64,000 nt of DNA from Streptomyces sp. NBC_01214 (GCF_026340975.1 NZ_JAPEOS010000001.1:3753001-3817000), one strand, 5' to 3'; shown: positions 49,905-58,698, counted from the stretch's first letter. The notes: generated by a model not told the origin, from the sequence alone. Program-made: numbers and translations.

Positions 49905-51326
49905 TCAGCGGGCGCGTGCCAGGCGCGGGCGGAGCCGGTGGTCCCGTGGGCGATGTGCCCCCGGGGGGATCCGGCCGGGGCCGGGCCCGGCCAGGCCCGC
50001 CCGGAACAGCCCGTAGGTGATCCGCCGTAGCGCGGCCGCTTCCAGCTCGTCCCGCAGGGCTCCGGCGCGCAGCAGGGCGTCGGAGCCGAGCAGCCCCTCC
50101 ACCACGGCCAGCGCACCGGCGACGTCGCCGTGATCCAGGCGTTCGCGGACCCCGGTGAGGCAGTCGGGCCGACGGTGCGCCGCGTCGATGGCCCGCAGGC
50201 AGGGCAGCGGAGTGCCGGTCAGCGCGGCCAGCAGTTCCTCCCTGCGGATCTCGGCCGGGTCGTGGTCGAGTGCGGCCAGTACCCCGTCGACCAGGCCGAT
50301 GCGGTGCCGGGCGCCCCGGCACTCGACGAGGCGGGGGCGCCCCGCCTCGTCCGCGGTCCCGGCCGGTCCGGTCGGCGTGCGGTCCGGTACCAATGCCGGG
50401 GCAACCAGCGGGTGCAGTCGCCCGGCCTCGACGGCTCCGGTGCGGATCAGGTCCAGGTCGGGCAGGGTCCAGACCGCAGCGTCGGGCAGGACCGGTAGCG
50501 CGGAGGCGCTGCCGTCGGCGGGCGCCGCCCCGATCCGCGCCGCGGGCGGCCCCGGTCCGTCCGCGGCCAGGTCCAGTACCAGCCGCTGCCGGGCCCCCAG
50601 CCGTACGACGACGCTGCCGGTGGTCCGGCCCTCGGCGCGGAGCAGGATCCCGGCCTCGGCGGCCCACCGGTCGACGGCGCACCGGTGTCCTTGCGGGAGC
50701 GCCGCCAGGAGCTCGGGGTCCAGTGGGGGAAGGCCTTCGGCGGGCGGCCGGTCGGCCCCGGACCGGACCCGCAGCTCGTCGGTCCTGCGGGCGTCCCACA
50801 GGTGGCGGTGCAGGTCGAGGCGGAACCGTCGGTCGGGACGGGCATCGTGGCGCGGGCCGGCCCAACGGCCTTGCCCGGAGCGGGATCCGTCCCACAGGGC
50901 GAGGCTGATCCGTTGACCGCCGTCCGCCCATGCGGGCGCGGTCCTGGCCACGAGGTGCACGGTGGGTACGGGGCGCACGGCATGCGGGTCGTCGCCCGCG
51001 ACCGTGTCGTACCGGGCCAGCGTGAGGGTCAGCCCGGGGCGCAGCAGTCCGTCGGGGGCGATGCGCGGCAGGTGCCAGCGCAACAGGTCGGGCGCCAGGT
51101 GGCGAAGGTCGGCCCGGATCCGGGCCGCGAGTTCGTGGCCGCGCGAGCGCGCCAGGAAACGGAGATCGAGGTCGACGTCGACGCCTGCGGCGGCGCAGGC
51201 CCCGGCCCAGTCCCCGGCGGAGCGACGGGCGGTCGCGGTCTCGATCATGGACGCCGGCACGGCGTACTCGCGTACGCGGAGCCAGAGGGAGAGGCGGGAA
51301 TCCCCGTGCACGTCATCGGTGGGCAT
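49905..51326 (-). CDS. Unknown protein, first gene of MoxR/vWA unit
   Basis: A 473-residue protein starting MPTDDVHGDSRLSLWLRVRE, with AAGGTGAG 7 bases before the ATG. It has no signal or membrane segment. I recognise no domain: the first half alternates strands and short helices (DVDLDLRFLARSRGHELAARIRADLRHLAPDLLRWHLPRI); a mid region has WDARRTDELR and LLAALPQGHRCAVDRWAAEAG; the C-terminal third is Arg/Ala-rich and helical. Gene order suggests it is the client or target-recognition component of the MoxR/vWA pair. Confidence 0.82.
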   Translation of the reverse strand: MPTDDVHGDSRLSLWLRVREYAVPASMIETATARRSAGDWAGACAAAGVDVDLDLRFLARSRGHELAARIRADLRHLAPDLLRWHLPRIAPDGLLRPGLTLTLARYDTVAGDDPHAVRPVPTVHLVARTAPAWADGGQRISLALWDGSRSGQGRWAGPRHDARPDRRFRLDLHRHLWDARRTDELRVRSGADRPPAEGLPPLDPELLAALPQGHRCAVDRWAAEAGILLRAEGRTTGSVVVRLGARQRLVLDLAADGPGPPAARIGAAPADGSASALPVLPDAAVWTLPDLDLIRTGAVEAGRLHPLVAPALVPDRTPTGPAGTADEAGRPRLVECRGARHRIGLVDGVLAALDHDPAEIRREELLAALTGTPLPCLRAIDAAHRRPDCLTGVRERLDHGDVAGALAVVEGLLGSDALLRAGALRDELEAAALRRITYGLFRAGLAGPGPGRIPPGAHRPRDHRLRPRLARAR

Positions 51327-51402
51327 CAGCGCTCACCTTGCGTGGACGGGACCCCCGATCTGTGTAGGGAGTGAGTGGTCATCGCGGTGATCGTAATGCC
51401 GC

Positions 51403-52764
51403 TCAGCACGATCGGCCAGGTGTTTTTTCGGGCCAGCGGTGGTGGTGCCGGTCGATGACGTAGTGGTGCCCGTGCCGCCAACCGCCCGTGGCCGGGCGGG
51501 CGTCGACGAGGTGCGGGTGACCGGGCGGGAGGTCGGGGTGTACGTGTTCCAGCCGGTACGGGTCCCGGGCCGGCCAGATCACCGCCGCGGCCGCGGCGGC
51601 GCTCAGGGCCACGGCGCCCAGGAGCAGGACGGTCAGCGGCAGCCCCGCCCCCGCGGCGAGCCACCCGGCCAGCGGGTAGGTGAGCAGCCAGCAGCCGTGG
51701 GAGAGGGAGAAGCGGGCGGCGAACGCGGCGGGCAGGTCCGTGTCGGCGGTGGAGCGGCGGACCACCCGGCCGCCCGGGGTCTGGACGGCGGAGCTGGCGG
51801 CGCCGATCGCGGCCCAGACGGCCAGGAGCGCGGGCCAGGACCACGCGCGCGGGCCGGTCGCGGCGAGCGCGGCCCCGGCCGCCAGGGCGACCGGGAGGGC
51901 GAAGGCGGACCGGAGCATAACCGACCGGTCGGTGGAGGACCGCAGGAGGCGGGGCAGGAGCAGCGCGGTCACCATGGAGCCGGCGCCGTACGCCCCGAGG
52001 GCGAGCGGGACGGCGCCCGCCGGGCGGTCTAGGTGGCCGCGGACCAGGGAGACGGTGTCGACGAGGACGACGGCTCCGGCGGCGGCGACCGCGAGGTCGA
52101 GTGCGAGCAGGGCCCGCAGCCGGGGCGTGGCCCGGAAGAGGCGGGTGCCGAAGGCGGCCCTGGTCCGGAAGCCGCCGGTGCGCTCGACCGGGGCGGGTCC
52201 GGGCAGCACCGTGGCAACGATCAGTGCGGCGGAGGCGAGGAAGCCGACGGCCGTGCCGGCGAACAACCAGTCGTAGGTGACCAGGCTCAGCAGCGCCGCG
52301 GCCAGGACCGGACTGAAGAGGCTCTCCAGGTCGTAGGCGAGCCGGGTCATCGACAGGGCCCGGGTGTAGTCGCGTTCGGCGGGCAGGATCTCGGGGACGG
52401 TGGCCTGGAAGGTCGGGGTGAAGACTGCCGACGCCGCCTGGAGCAGGAAGATCAGGACGTGGATCTGCCAGATCTCGGTGACGAACGGAAGGGCCACCGC
52501 CGCACCGGCGCGGGTCAGGTCCATGGCCGTCATCAGGACGCGGCGGGGGATCCGGTCGGCGACCGCGCCGATCACCGGGGCGATGGTGACGTAGGCGGTC
52601 ATCTTGATCGCGAGGGCGGTACCGAGGACGGCCGAGGCGCGCTCGCCCGCGAGCTCGTAGGCGAGCAGGCTCAGTGCGACGGTGGCCAGGCCGGTCCCGA
52701 CCAGGGCGATGACCTGGGCGGTGAACAGCCGGCGGTAGGTGTCGTTGCGCAGTACGGACAGCAC
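51403..52764 (-). CDS. MFS transporter (efflux type)
   Basis: A protein of about 453 residues with twelve membrane segments. The MFS loop is AVADRIPRRVLMTAMDLTRAGAA (helix 2-3), and the halves are joined by an Arg-rich loop near 210. It has MFS_3/enterobactin-exporter character. The C-terminal tail is His-rich (WRHGHHYVIDRHHHRW). GTG at 52764 follows GGGACGGGG; an earlier GTG at 52848 would overlap the lysR 3' end by 23 bases without a ribosome site. It follows the lysR gene on the same strand, 61 bases away. Confidence 0.86.
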   Translation of the reverse strand: MLSVLRNDTYRRLFTAQVIALVGTGLATVALSLLAYELAGERASAVLGTALAIKMTAYVTIAPVIGAVADRIPRRVLMTAMDLTRAGAAVALPFVTEIWQIHVLIFLLQAASAVFTPTFQATVPEILPAERDYTRALSMTRLAYDLESLFSPVLAAALLSLVTYDWLFAGTAVGFLASAALIVATVLPGPAPVERTGGFRTRAAFGTRLFRATPRLRALLALDLAVAAAGAVVLVDTVSLVRGHLDRPAGAVPLALGAYGAGSMVTALLLPRLLRSSTDRSVMLRSAFALPVALAAGAALAATGPRAWSWPALLAVWAAIGAASSAVQTPGGRVVRRSTADTDLPAAFAARFSLSHGCWLLTYPLAGWLAAGAGLPLTVLLLGAVALSAAAAAAVIWPARDPYRLEHVHPDLPPGHPHLVDARPATGGWRHGHHYVIDRHHHRWPEKTPGRSC

Positions 52765-52825
52765 GGTCCCCGTCCCGGTCGGCGGATCGATGACAGCACG
52801 GTGGAACCAGTCGGATCCAGCGTAG

Positions 52826-53779
52826 TCAACGTGTGCGCACCTGTGCACCTGTTGTGCGCCGTTCCGGTCGGGCGTCGCGGTCCACCGGCGTGGCCGCGGC
52901 CCCCGCGAGGACGTGGTCGTCGAGGGCGGTGAGGAAGGCGGCCGCCGCCGGGGTGCGGCCGGTCCGGCTCCAGACGGCGTACTCGACGCGGGCCGGGGCG
53001 TCGGTCACCTCGACGGTCGCCACGCCGGCGAGCTGGGGCGCGTAGGCGGAGGGGAGCATGGCCACGGCGAGACCCGGTCCCACGAGTCGGGCGATGTAGT
53101 CGGCGCTGGTGACCTCGAAGGCGACGTCACGGGTGAGACCGGCGGCCGAGAAGGCCAGGTCGGACTGGACCCGTCCGGCCGTGCCGGCCGGCAGGTCCAC
53201 GAACACCTCGCGGGAGAGCCTGCGCAGGTCCACCGCCGGCTCGGCGGCGAGCGGATGGTCCGGCGCGACCACGGCGACGAGCCGGTCCCGGGCGAGTTCG
53301 CGGGCCGCGACGCCCTGGGGCCGGGCGGTCGTCGGCAGCCCCAGGAAGGCCACGTCGAGGACCCCTTCCCGGACCCGCTCGACCAGGTCCTCGCTCGCGC
53401 CCACCCGCAGGCTGACGCGCACGTGCGGGTACTGCCGGCGGAAGTCGCGCAGCGCCCCCGGGACGTCGACCGCGGCGACGGTCGGGATCAGACCGACGGC
53501 GAGCCGCCCGCGTACCTCCCCGACGGCCGCCGCGACCTCGGCGGCCGCCCGCTCGGCGGCGTCCAGACACTGACGGGCGGCCGGGAGGAACGCCTCACCG
53601 GCCGGGGTCAACCGCACCCGACGGCTGGTGCGCTCGAAGAGCCGCGCGCCCAGTTCCCGTTCCAGGCGCGCGATCTGGTGGCTGAGGGCGGACTGGACGA
53701 CCAGGCAGCGCTCGGCGGCCCGGGTGAAGCTGTTCGTCTCGGCTACGGCGAGGACGTAGCGCATCTGCTGGAGCTCCAT
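52826..53779 (-). CDS. LysR family transcriptional regulator
   Basis: A 317-residue protein starting MELQQMRYVLAVAETNSFTR. The winged helix-turn-helix, about 1-60, has AAERCLVVQSALSHQIARLERELGARLFERTSRRVRLT. The effector domain, about 90-290, has RGRLAVGLIPTVAAVDVPGAL at its start. It is divergent from an EamA exporter, a common LysR-target arrangement, and upstream of an MFS gene on its own strand. ATCGATC repeats over the shared region are its likely sites. Confidence 0.92.
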   Translation of the reverse strand: MELQQMRYVLAVAETNSFTRAAERCLVVQSALSHQIARLERELGARLFERTSRRVRLTPAGEAFLPAARQCLDAAERAAAEVAAAVGEVRGRLAVGLIPTVAAVDVPGALRDFRRQYPHVRVSLRVGASEDLVERVREGVLDVAFLGLPTTARPQGVAARELARDRLVAVVAPDHPLAAEPAVDLRRLSREVFVDLPAGTAGRVQSDLAFSAAGLTRDVAFEVTSADYIARLVGPGLAVAMLPSAYAPQLAGVATVEVTDAPARVEYAVWSRTGRTPAAAAFLTALDDHVLAGAAATPVDRDARPERRTTGAQVRTR

Positions 53780-53836
53780 CGATCCATCGTGGATCACGAT
53801 CGATGGGCTGACAAACATGTGTTGGACTCATCGATC
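53776..53836. promoter_or_regulatory. ATCGATC inverted repeats between lysR and EamA genes
   Basis: CCATCGATC (53776-53784) and GATCGATGG (53798-53806) form an inverted repeat over the lysR start codon, and a third ATCGATC lies near 53830. This is a T-N11-A-type LysR site with an extra half-site, suited to autorepression and activation of the exporter. Confidence 0.55.
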
Positions 53837-53858
53837 GGGCCCCACGAGACTCCGAGAC

Positions 53859-54821
53859 ATGACAAGTCCAGCCGCACGGACGGCCCGTGGGAACCTGCCC
53901 CGCACCCTCTTGACCGCGCTCGCCCCCCTGACGTGGGGCACGGTCTACATCGTCACCACCGAGCTGCTGCCGCCGGGACGTCCCCTGTTCGCGGGCCTGC
54001 TACGGGCGTTGCCCGCCGGCCTGATCGCCCTGGCGCTCACCCGGACAGCGCCCCGGGGGGCCTGGTGGGGGCGCGTCGTGGTGCTCGGCACCCTGAACAT
54101 CGGACTGCTGTTCCCGCTGCTGTTCGTCGCGGCCGAACGCCTGCCCGGAGGTGTGGCCGCCACACTGACGGCGGCCATGCCCCTCATGGTCGCCGTGCTG
54201 GCCGTGACCGTCCTCCACGAGAGCCTCTCCGCCCGGCGCCTGACCTGGGGCGTGATCGGCGTCGGGGGCATCGGCCTGGTGGTGATCGGCCCGGACGCGG
54301 CGTTCGACACCGTGGGCATCGCGGCGGGCCTGGCCGCCGCGGCCACGCTGGCCCTCGGGGTGACGCTCACCAAGCGCTGGGGGCGGCCCGCCGGCATGGG
54401 CCCCACCGCCTTCGCGGGCTGGCAGCTCACGGCCGGCGGCCTGTTCCTGCTCCCCGTCACCTTCCTCGTCGAAGGGCCGCCGCCCGCCATCGGCCCGACC
54501 GCGCTCCTCGGCTACCTCTGGCTCTGCCTGGTCTGCGGCCTGGCCACCTTCGTCCTGTGGTTCCAGGGCATCGGTAGCCTCCCCGTCACCTCCGCCGCGG
54601 TGCTCGGCCTGCTCTCGCCGCTGGTCGCCGCACTGCTCGGGGCCGTGGTGCTCGGCCAGACACTGGGCCCGGTGCAGCTCGTGGGCTTCGGGCTTGCGCT
54701 CGCCGCCATCGTGGCGGGACAGCTTCCGGCGCGCGGCGGTCAGTCGTGCGGCGGGAGGGAACCGAGCTGGTGGTCGGCGACGTTCAGGGCCTCGTCCACC
54801 AGCCGCCGCAAATGCCCGTGA
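53859..54821 (+). CDS. EamA/DMT family transporter
   Basis: A 320-residue protein with ten membrane segments in two EamA repeats. Repeat 1 has LAPLTWGTVYIVTTELLPPGRPLFAGLLRALPAGLI; repeat 2 has AGWQLTAGGLFLLPVTFLVEG. It belongs to the drug/metabolite superfamily, RhaT/YdcZ-like branch, which exports amino acids or metabolites. It is divergent from lysR. The last 82 bases overlap the convergent arsR gene and code for a polar, non-conserved tail. Confidence 0.9.
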   Translation: MTSPAARTARGNLPRTLLTALAPLTWGTVYIVTTELLPPGRPLFAGLLRALPAGLIALALTRTAPRGAWWGRVVVLGTLNIGLLFPLLFVAAERLPGGVAATLTAAMPLMVAVLAVTVLHESLSARRLTWGVIGVGGIGLVVIGPDAAFDTVGIAAGLAAAATLALGVTLTKRWGRPAGMGPTAFAGWQLTAGGLFLLPVTFLVEGPPPAIGPTALLGYLWLCLVCGLATFVLWFQGIGSLPVTSAAVLGLLSPLVAALLGAVVLGQTLGPVQLVGFGLALAAIVAGQLPARGGQSCGGREPSWWSATFRASSTSRRKCP

Positions 54822-55162
54822 CCCAGGGCGTACACGACCCGGCGGCCGTCCTTGCGGGTGGTGACCAGCCCGGCCAGCCGGAGCTTGGCGAGGTGCTGGC
54901 TGACGGAGGGTCGGGCGGCTCCGCACGCCTCGGTGAGGGTGGTGACATCGGCCTCGCCCCGGCCGAGGCGCTCCATGAGGGCCAGGCGGGTGCGGTCGGC
55001 GAGCAGGGCGAGCACGGACGCAGCGGCTTCCAGCCGGTCGCCCCGCTCCGGCCCGCCCGGCCCGCCCGGCGTGCTCGATGTGCCCGACGTGTCCGGTGCG
55101 CCCGGCGCGATCTGCGCGATCTGCGCACCGTGTGCACCTGCCAGATGCCTGCCCGCACTCAT
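54740..55162 (-). CDS. ArsR family transcriptional regulator
   Basis: A 140-residue protein. After a 45-residue Gly/Pro/Ser-rich N-terminal extension, the winged helix-turn-helix is RLEAAASVLALLADRTRLALMERLGRGEADVTTLTEACGAARPSVSQHLAKLRLAGLVTTRKDGRRVVYAL. The C-terminus HGHLRRLVDEALNVADHQLGSLPPHD has His residues that could bind metal. It is downstream of cbtA but separated by a strong terminator, so it is its own unit. GCGCACAT repeats in front of it (55163-55170, 55187-55194) are candidate sites. Confidence 0.9.
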   Translation of the reverse strand: MSAGRHLAGAHGAQIAQIAPGAPDTSGTSSTPGGPGGPERGDRLEAAASVLALLADRTRLALMERLGRGEADVTTLTEACGAARPSVSQHLAKLRLAGLVTTRKDGRRVVYALGHGHLRRLVDEALNVADHQLGSLPPHD

Positions 55163-55194
55163 GCGCACATCGTAGGGCGCCGCTGTGCGCACAT

Positions 55195-55238
55195 GCCCGG
55201 GCCCCGCCACCCCCACAGGGGGTCGGCGGGGCCCGGGC
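55195..55238 (-). terminator. Terminator after cbtBA
   Basis: A perfect 14-bp arm pair GCCCGGGCCCCGCC (55195-55208) and GGCGGGGCCCGGGC (55225-55238), extended inside by CCCC/GGGG, forms one of the strongest hairpins of the window. It starts 20 bases beyond the cbtA stop at 55258 and insulates the arsR gene. Confidence 0.88.
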
Positions 55239-55257
55239 ACAGGCGGCGCGGCCGGTG

Positions 55258-56094
55258 TCAGCCGAGCGCGGGCGCCTCCTGCTGAGCCGGAGCCGTCACT
55301 TCGGCGCCGTCGGCGCGCGCGGCCAGGAGCCGCTGGGCGAGGACGCCGAAGACGACGGCGAACACGGCCCACAGGACGAGCTGGACGGCCAGCGAGGCGA
55401 CCCGGAACTCCCACAGCAGGGCCGCGGGGAAACCGGGCTGGACGGCGTCGCTGTTGTCCGGCAGGAACACGAACGCCAGGGCGGCGGCGACGATGAAGCC
55501 GGCGCTCGCGGTCAGCGTCGCGTTCCAGTTGCCCAGGCGCGGTGCCAGCCGCCGCCCGAGGACGATCGCGCCGATGCCGAGCAGCACGCTGAGCAGGATC
55601 ATCAGGAAGAACAGCGTGGTGCGCTGACCGATCGTGTCCGGGTTGCCGACCGCCGGCGGCGTGGCCGGGTACTTCAGGAACGGCACCAGGTAGACCGTGG
55701 CGAAGGCACCCGCCGCGGTGAGCGCCGCCGTGGCCCGCGGGCTGAACCCGCCGATGCGGCCGAGGGCGAACGAGAACGCGAGCGAGGCTATGCCGCCCAG
55801 CGCGACCCCGTAGACCAGGACACCGGTGGCCAGGCCGAAGGTCGACTGAACCGGTCGGCTGACCAGCTCTTCCTCCTCCTCGGCGGCCTCGCCCGACGCG
55901 GCGTCACCGCCGTGTCCGGCGTGCGCGCTCGGGGCGCTCGCGGCGTCCTGGGCGGCCTGGGCCTCTTCCACGGCGATGGAACCCCGTACCGGCGGCTCAC
56001 CGACGACGTAGGCGACCGCGAAGGCGAAGAGCCCCGCGATCAGGCCCGCGAGCATGCCGCGGACCAGCAGTCCTCTGACAGTAGAGGCGTACAT
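55258..56094 (-). CDS. cbtA: CbtA cobalt transporter subunit
   Basis: A 278-residue protein with about six membrane segments. MYASTVRGLLVRGMLAGLIA opens it; a loop near residues 50-75 is rich in His and acidic residues (APSAHAGHGGDAASGEAAEEEEE), likely to bind metal; FALGRIGGFSPRATAALTAAGAF, VPFLKYPATPPAVGNPDTIGQRT and NWNATLTASAGFIVAAAL are CbtA signatures. It acts with CbtB in cobalt uptake for cobalamin synthesis. Its ATG is 12 bases after the cbtB stop. The pair is under a cobalamin riboswitch. Confidence 0.93.
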   Translation of the reverse strand: MYASTVRGLLVRGMLAGLIAGLFAFAVAYVVGEPPVRGSIAVEEAQAAQDAASAPSAHAGHGGDAASGEAAEEEEELVSRPVQSTFGLATGVLVYGVALGGIASLAFSFALGRIGGFSPRATAALTAAGAFATVYLVPFLKYPATPPAVGNPDTIGQRTTLFFLMILLSVLLGIGAIVLGRRLAPRLGNWNATLTASAGFIVAAALAFVFLPDNSDAVQPGFPAALLWEFRVASLAVQLVLWAVFAVVFGVLAQRLLAARADGAEVTAPAQQEAPALG

Positions 56095-56106
56095 GTGCGT
56101 GGCCTC

Positions 56107-56334
56107 TCAGTGGCAGGGGAAGCCGAGCAGATGACGGCCGTCGTGCACCCACTCGTGCACGCCTTCACCGGCGAACACGGCCGTGGCGCCCTGTTCGGCA
56201 CCGACGAAGTACAGGGCGACGAGCATCAGGAGACCGACGAAGAGCGCCCAGGGCAGCACCGCGCGCACGGGCAGCGGAGCCGACAGGGAGCCGGCGGGGG
56301 TGGATACGGCAGCGGAAGCGAGAGCCTCGGCCAT
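56107..56334 (-). CDS. cbtB: CbtB cobalt transporter subunit
   Basis: A 75-residue protein with one membrane span (VRAVLPWALFVGLLMLVALYFVGAEQ). The C-terminal outer motif HEWVHDGRHLLGFPCH is rich in His and ends in Cys-His; this is the metal-binding CbtB signature. AGGAGG lies about 8 bases before the ATG. Its leader holds the cobalamin riboswitch. Confidence 0.94.
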   Translation of the reverse strand: MAEALASAAVSTPAGSLSAPLPVRAVLPWALFVGLLMLVALYFVGAEQGATAVFAGEGVHEWVHDGRHLLGFPCH

Positions 56335-56379
56335 GATGGAACCTCCTCGGGGAACAACGCGTCCCATACGGTGGTGCAG

Positions 56380-56530
56380 GACGACGGTCCTCGGGTCTGA
56401 CTCGCTGCGACGCCATCGTGGAGATGCCGTCGCAGCACACAGTGGCGCGACCATGCCGGATTCACACCGGGCTTCCGTCTCGCCGTCGTCGCTATGTGGA
56501 AATGTCGCCGTGACGGTACCGCGCGCAGCG
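56380..56530 (-). promoter_or_regulatory. Cobalamin riboswitch upstream of cbtBA
   Basis: On the minus strand the leader shows GGAAGCCCGGTGTGAATCCG (from 56476), GCGCCACTGTG (56438-56448) and the B12-box-like GAGTCAGACCCGAGG (56391-56405) in the right order and spacing for the cobalamin aptamer. Downstream, GGACCGTCGTCC and the AGGAGG of cbtB could form the switching platform. Ends are approximate. Cobalamin binding would shut cobalt uptake. Confidence 0.9.
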
Positions 56531-56699
56531 CCTGCGGCCAAGACCGTGAGTCCCTGATCACACGCCTACGCTGCGGTAATGCGGATCCGGAACGGCCCGG
56601 GGAACCCGAAGTGTCCATCAACTGGACGGCAGGGCTGCTAAAATGACCCCGTTGGCCTTCGGCGTGCATGCCCCGTGCATGTGTCCGGAGGCTTTTTTC

Positions 56700-57923
56700 A
56701 TGCCTTCACACCGGACCACCAGTCCTGCCGCACCTGCGGCCACCACCACCACCGGATACCGCGCCCTGCTCCGCAACAAGGAGTTCAGCGGCCTGTACAT
56801 CAGCTTCACCCTCACCGTCACCGCGAGCACTTTGTCCGGCTTCGCGCTCGGCGCGCTGGTCAACCACCGGACCGGTTCCCCGTTCCTGACGGCCGTGAGC
56901 ATGTACGGCGCCACGTTCGCGACGGTGCTCGGCGCGCTGACGCTGATGTCCGTCGCGGACGGCGAACGGCCCCGCCGGACCCTCCTCCTGCTCCAACTCC
57001 TCTCGTTGGTGGGCGTCGCCGCCCAGGCGGTCCCGGGGCTGCCGCTCGCGGCCCGGTTCGCCCTGCTGTTGACGCTGGGCTTCTTCCAGTCCCTCGGCAC
57101 CGGCACCCGGCTGGGGCTGCTCGCCGAGGTGGTGCCCAGTTCCGCCTACGCGCCCGCCCGTTCGCTGATGAACGTCACCTCGGGCGCCACGGTGATCACC
57201 GGCTACGCCGTCGGCGCCGCGCTGCTGCGGTACCTGGGCCCGTACGGGGTCTTCGTCGTCGCCGCGGCCCTGACCGCCCTCGGGGCGGGCGTCGTGGCCA
57301 CCACCGTCCGGGAACGCTCGATCCGGCTCACCCGCCGACCCGGGTTGCGCCGGACCTGGACGACGAACGCCGAGCTGTTCGCCCACCCCGGCCGCCGCAG
57401 GCTGCTGTTGAACCTGTGGGTTCCGAACGGCCTGGTCGTCGGCTGCGAGGCCCTGTTCCTGTCCTACGACCCCGGCCGGGCGGGCGCCTTCCTCGCCGCC
57501 GCTTCGGCGGGCATGCTCCTCGGGGACCTGACCGTCGGCCGACTGCTCACCGCCGAGCGGCGACGCCGCCTCGCCTTCGCCCTGCGGCTGCTGCTCGCCG
57601 CCCCCTTCCTGCTGTTCGCCGTACACCCGCCCGCCCCGGTAGCGGTCGTCGCCGTCTTCCTCGCCGGTGTCGGGTACGCGGCCACCCTGCCCCTCCAGGA
57701 GCAGCTCCTCGAACAGACCCCCGACGCCATCCGCGGTCAGGTCCAGGGAGTCGAGTCGGCGGGCCGGATGACGTGGCAGGGCATCGGCGCCGCCGTCGCC
57801 GGGGGTCTGGCCCAGTGCGTCGCCCCGGGCGCCGCGATGGCCGTCGTCGCCGGGGTCTCGGTGGCCGTCACCCTGCTGTGCCGTCCGTCGGCCGGCACGG
57901 GGGCGGGGGCGTCGCAGGGCTGA
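56700..57923 (+). CDS. MFS transporter
   Basis: A 407-residue protein with about twelve spans. MPSHRTTSPAAPAATTTTGY precedes the first; helix 2-3 loop SVADGERPRRTLLLLQLL, and ALRLLLAAPFLLFA and PLQEQLLEQTPDAIRGQVQGVES later. It resembles the actinobacterial exporter branch without named substrate. GGAGG is 8 bases before the ATG. It is divergent from cbtB with the riboswitch leader between, but nothing shows common control. A TAAAAT -10-like hexamer lies near 56637. Confidence 0.87.
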   Translation: MPSHRTTSPAAPAATTTTGYRALLRNKEFSGLYISFTLTVTASTLSGFALGALVNHRTGSPFLTAVSMYGATFATVLGALTLMSVADGERPRRTLLLLQLLSLVGVAAQAVPGLPLAARFALLLTLGFFQSLGTGTRLGLLAEVVPSSAYAPARSLMNVTSGATVITGYAVGAALLRYLGPYGVFVVAAALTALGAGVVATTVRERSIRLTRRPGLRRTWTTNAELFAHPGRRRLLLNLWVPNGLVVGCEALFLSYDPGRAGAFLAAASAGMLLGDLTVGRLLTAERRRRLAFALRLLLAAPFLLFAVHPPAPVAVVAVFLAGVGYAATLPLQEQLLEQTPDAIRGQVQGVESAGRMTWQGIGAAVAGGLAQCVAPGAAMAVVAGVSVAVTLLCRPSAGTGAGASQG

Positions 57924-57979
57924 AGCGCCGCGGCACGTTAATCGAGCATGTGTTCGGGTGATGGGGTTAGGCTGGGTCC

Positions 57980-58615
57980 ATGCACGCAGTCCAGGGCCTT
58001 CAGGGGTCCCTCTTCGACCAGGGCGACGAGATCCGGCTCGGCCCCCTCGACGGCATGCGGCGGACCGACCTCGGGGCCGGGGCCTGGGTCGACCACCTGC
58101 CCGGCTGGCTGAGCGGCGCCGACGCGCTCTTCGAGCGGCTGGCCGCCGACGTGCCCTGGTGCGCCGAACGGCGCCAGATGTACGAGCGGGAGGTGGACGT
58201 GCCCCGGCTGCTCGCCTTCTACGCCGAGGGCGAGCCCCTGCCCCACCCCTCGCTGACGGAGGCCCGCGAGGTGCTGACCGGCCACTACGCCACCGAGCTC
58301 GGTGAGCCCTTCGCCACCGCGGGCCTGTGCCTGTACCGCGACGGCCGCGACAGCGTCGCCTGGCACGGCGACCGGACCGGCCGCTCCCGGGTCGAGGACA
58401 CGATGGTGGCCATCGTCTCCGTCGGTGACCCGCGCGATCTCGCCTTCCGCCCCCGCGACGGCGGTGCCACCCTGCTGCGGCTGCCGCTGGGGCACGGCGA
58501 CCTCGTGGTCATGGGCGGCTCCTGTCAGCGGACCATGGAGCACGCCGTACCCAAGTCGGCGCGGGCCGTCGGCCCCCGCATCAGCATCCAGTTCCGTCCC
58601 CAGGGCGTCCGCTGA
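57980..58615 (+). CDS. AlkB-like Fe(II)/2-oxoglutarate dioxygenase
   Basis: A 211-residue protein. The facial triad HxD..H is visible as SVAWHGDRTGRS and RTMEHAVPKSA; the two 2-oxoglutarate-binding Arg are in GPRISIQFRPQGV. DVPRLLAFYAEGE and AGLCLYRDGRDS are in the nucleotide-recognition lid. AlkB enzymes remove methyl groups from N1-methyladenine and N3-methylcytosine in DNA or RNA. The gene follows the MFS gene by 56 bases. Confidence 0.92.
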   Translation: MHAVQGLQGSLFDQGDEIRLGPLDGMRRTDLGAGAWVDHLPGWLSGADALFERLAADVPWCAERRQMYEREVDVPRLLAFYAEGEPLPHPSLTEAREVLTGHYATELGEPFATAGLCLYRDGRDSVAWHGDRTGRSRVEDTMVAIVSVGDPRDLAFRPRDGGATLLRLPLGHGDLVVMGGSCQRTMEHAVPKSARAVGPRISIQFRPQGVR

Positions 58616-58698
58616 CCCCCGGCTGACCTGCCGCTTCCCGCCCGTCGCCGGTCGGGGAGCGGTTGCGGCCCGATCGGGGGGCGGCCAGGCTGGAGCGC

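Noticed and set aside
52764..52848. Earlier GTG start (52848) for the MFS gene
   Set aside because: It would overlap the lysR 3' end, has no ribosome site and adds a polar leader before the first membrane segment.
54740..56334. Single cbtB-cbtA-arsR operon
   Set aside because: A 14-bp perfect hairpin at 55195-55238 separates cbtA from arsR, and arsR has its own upstream repeats.
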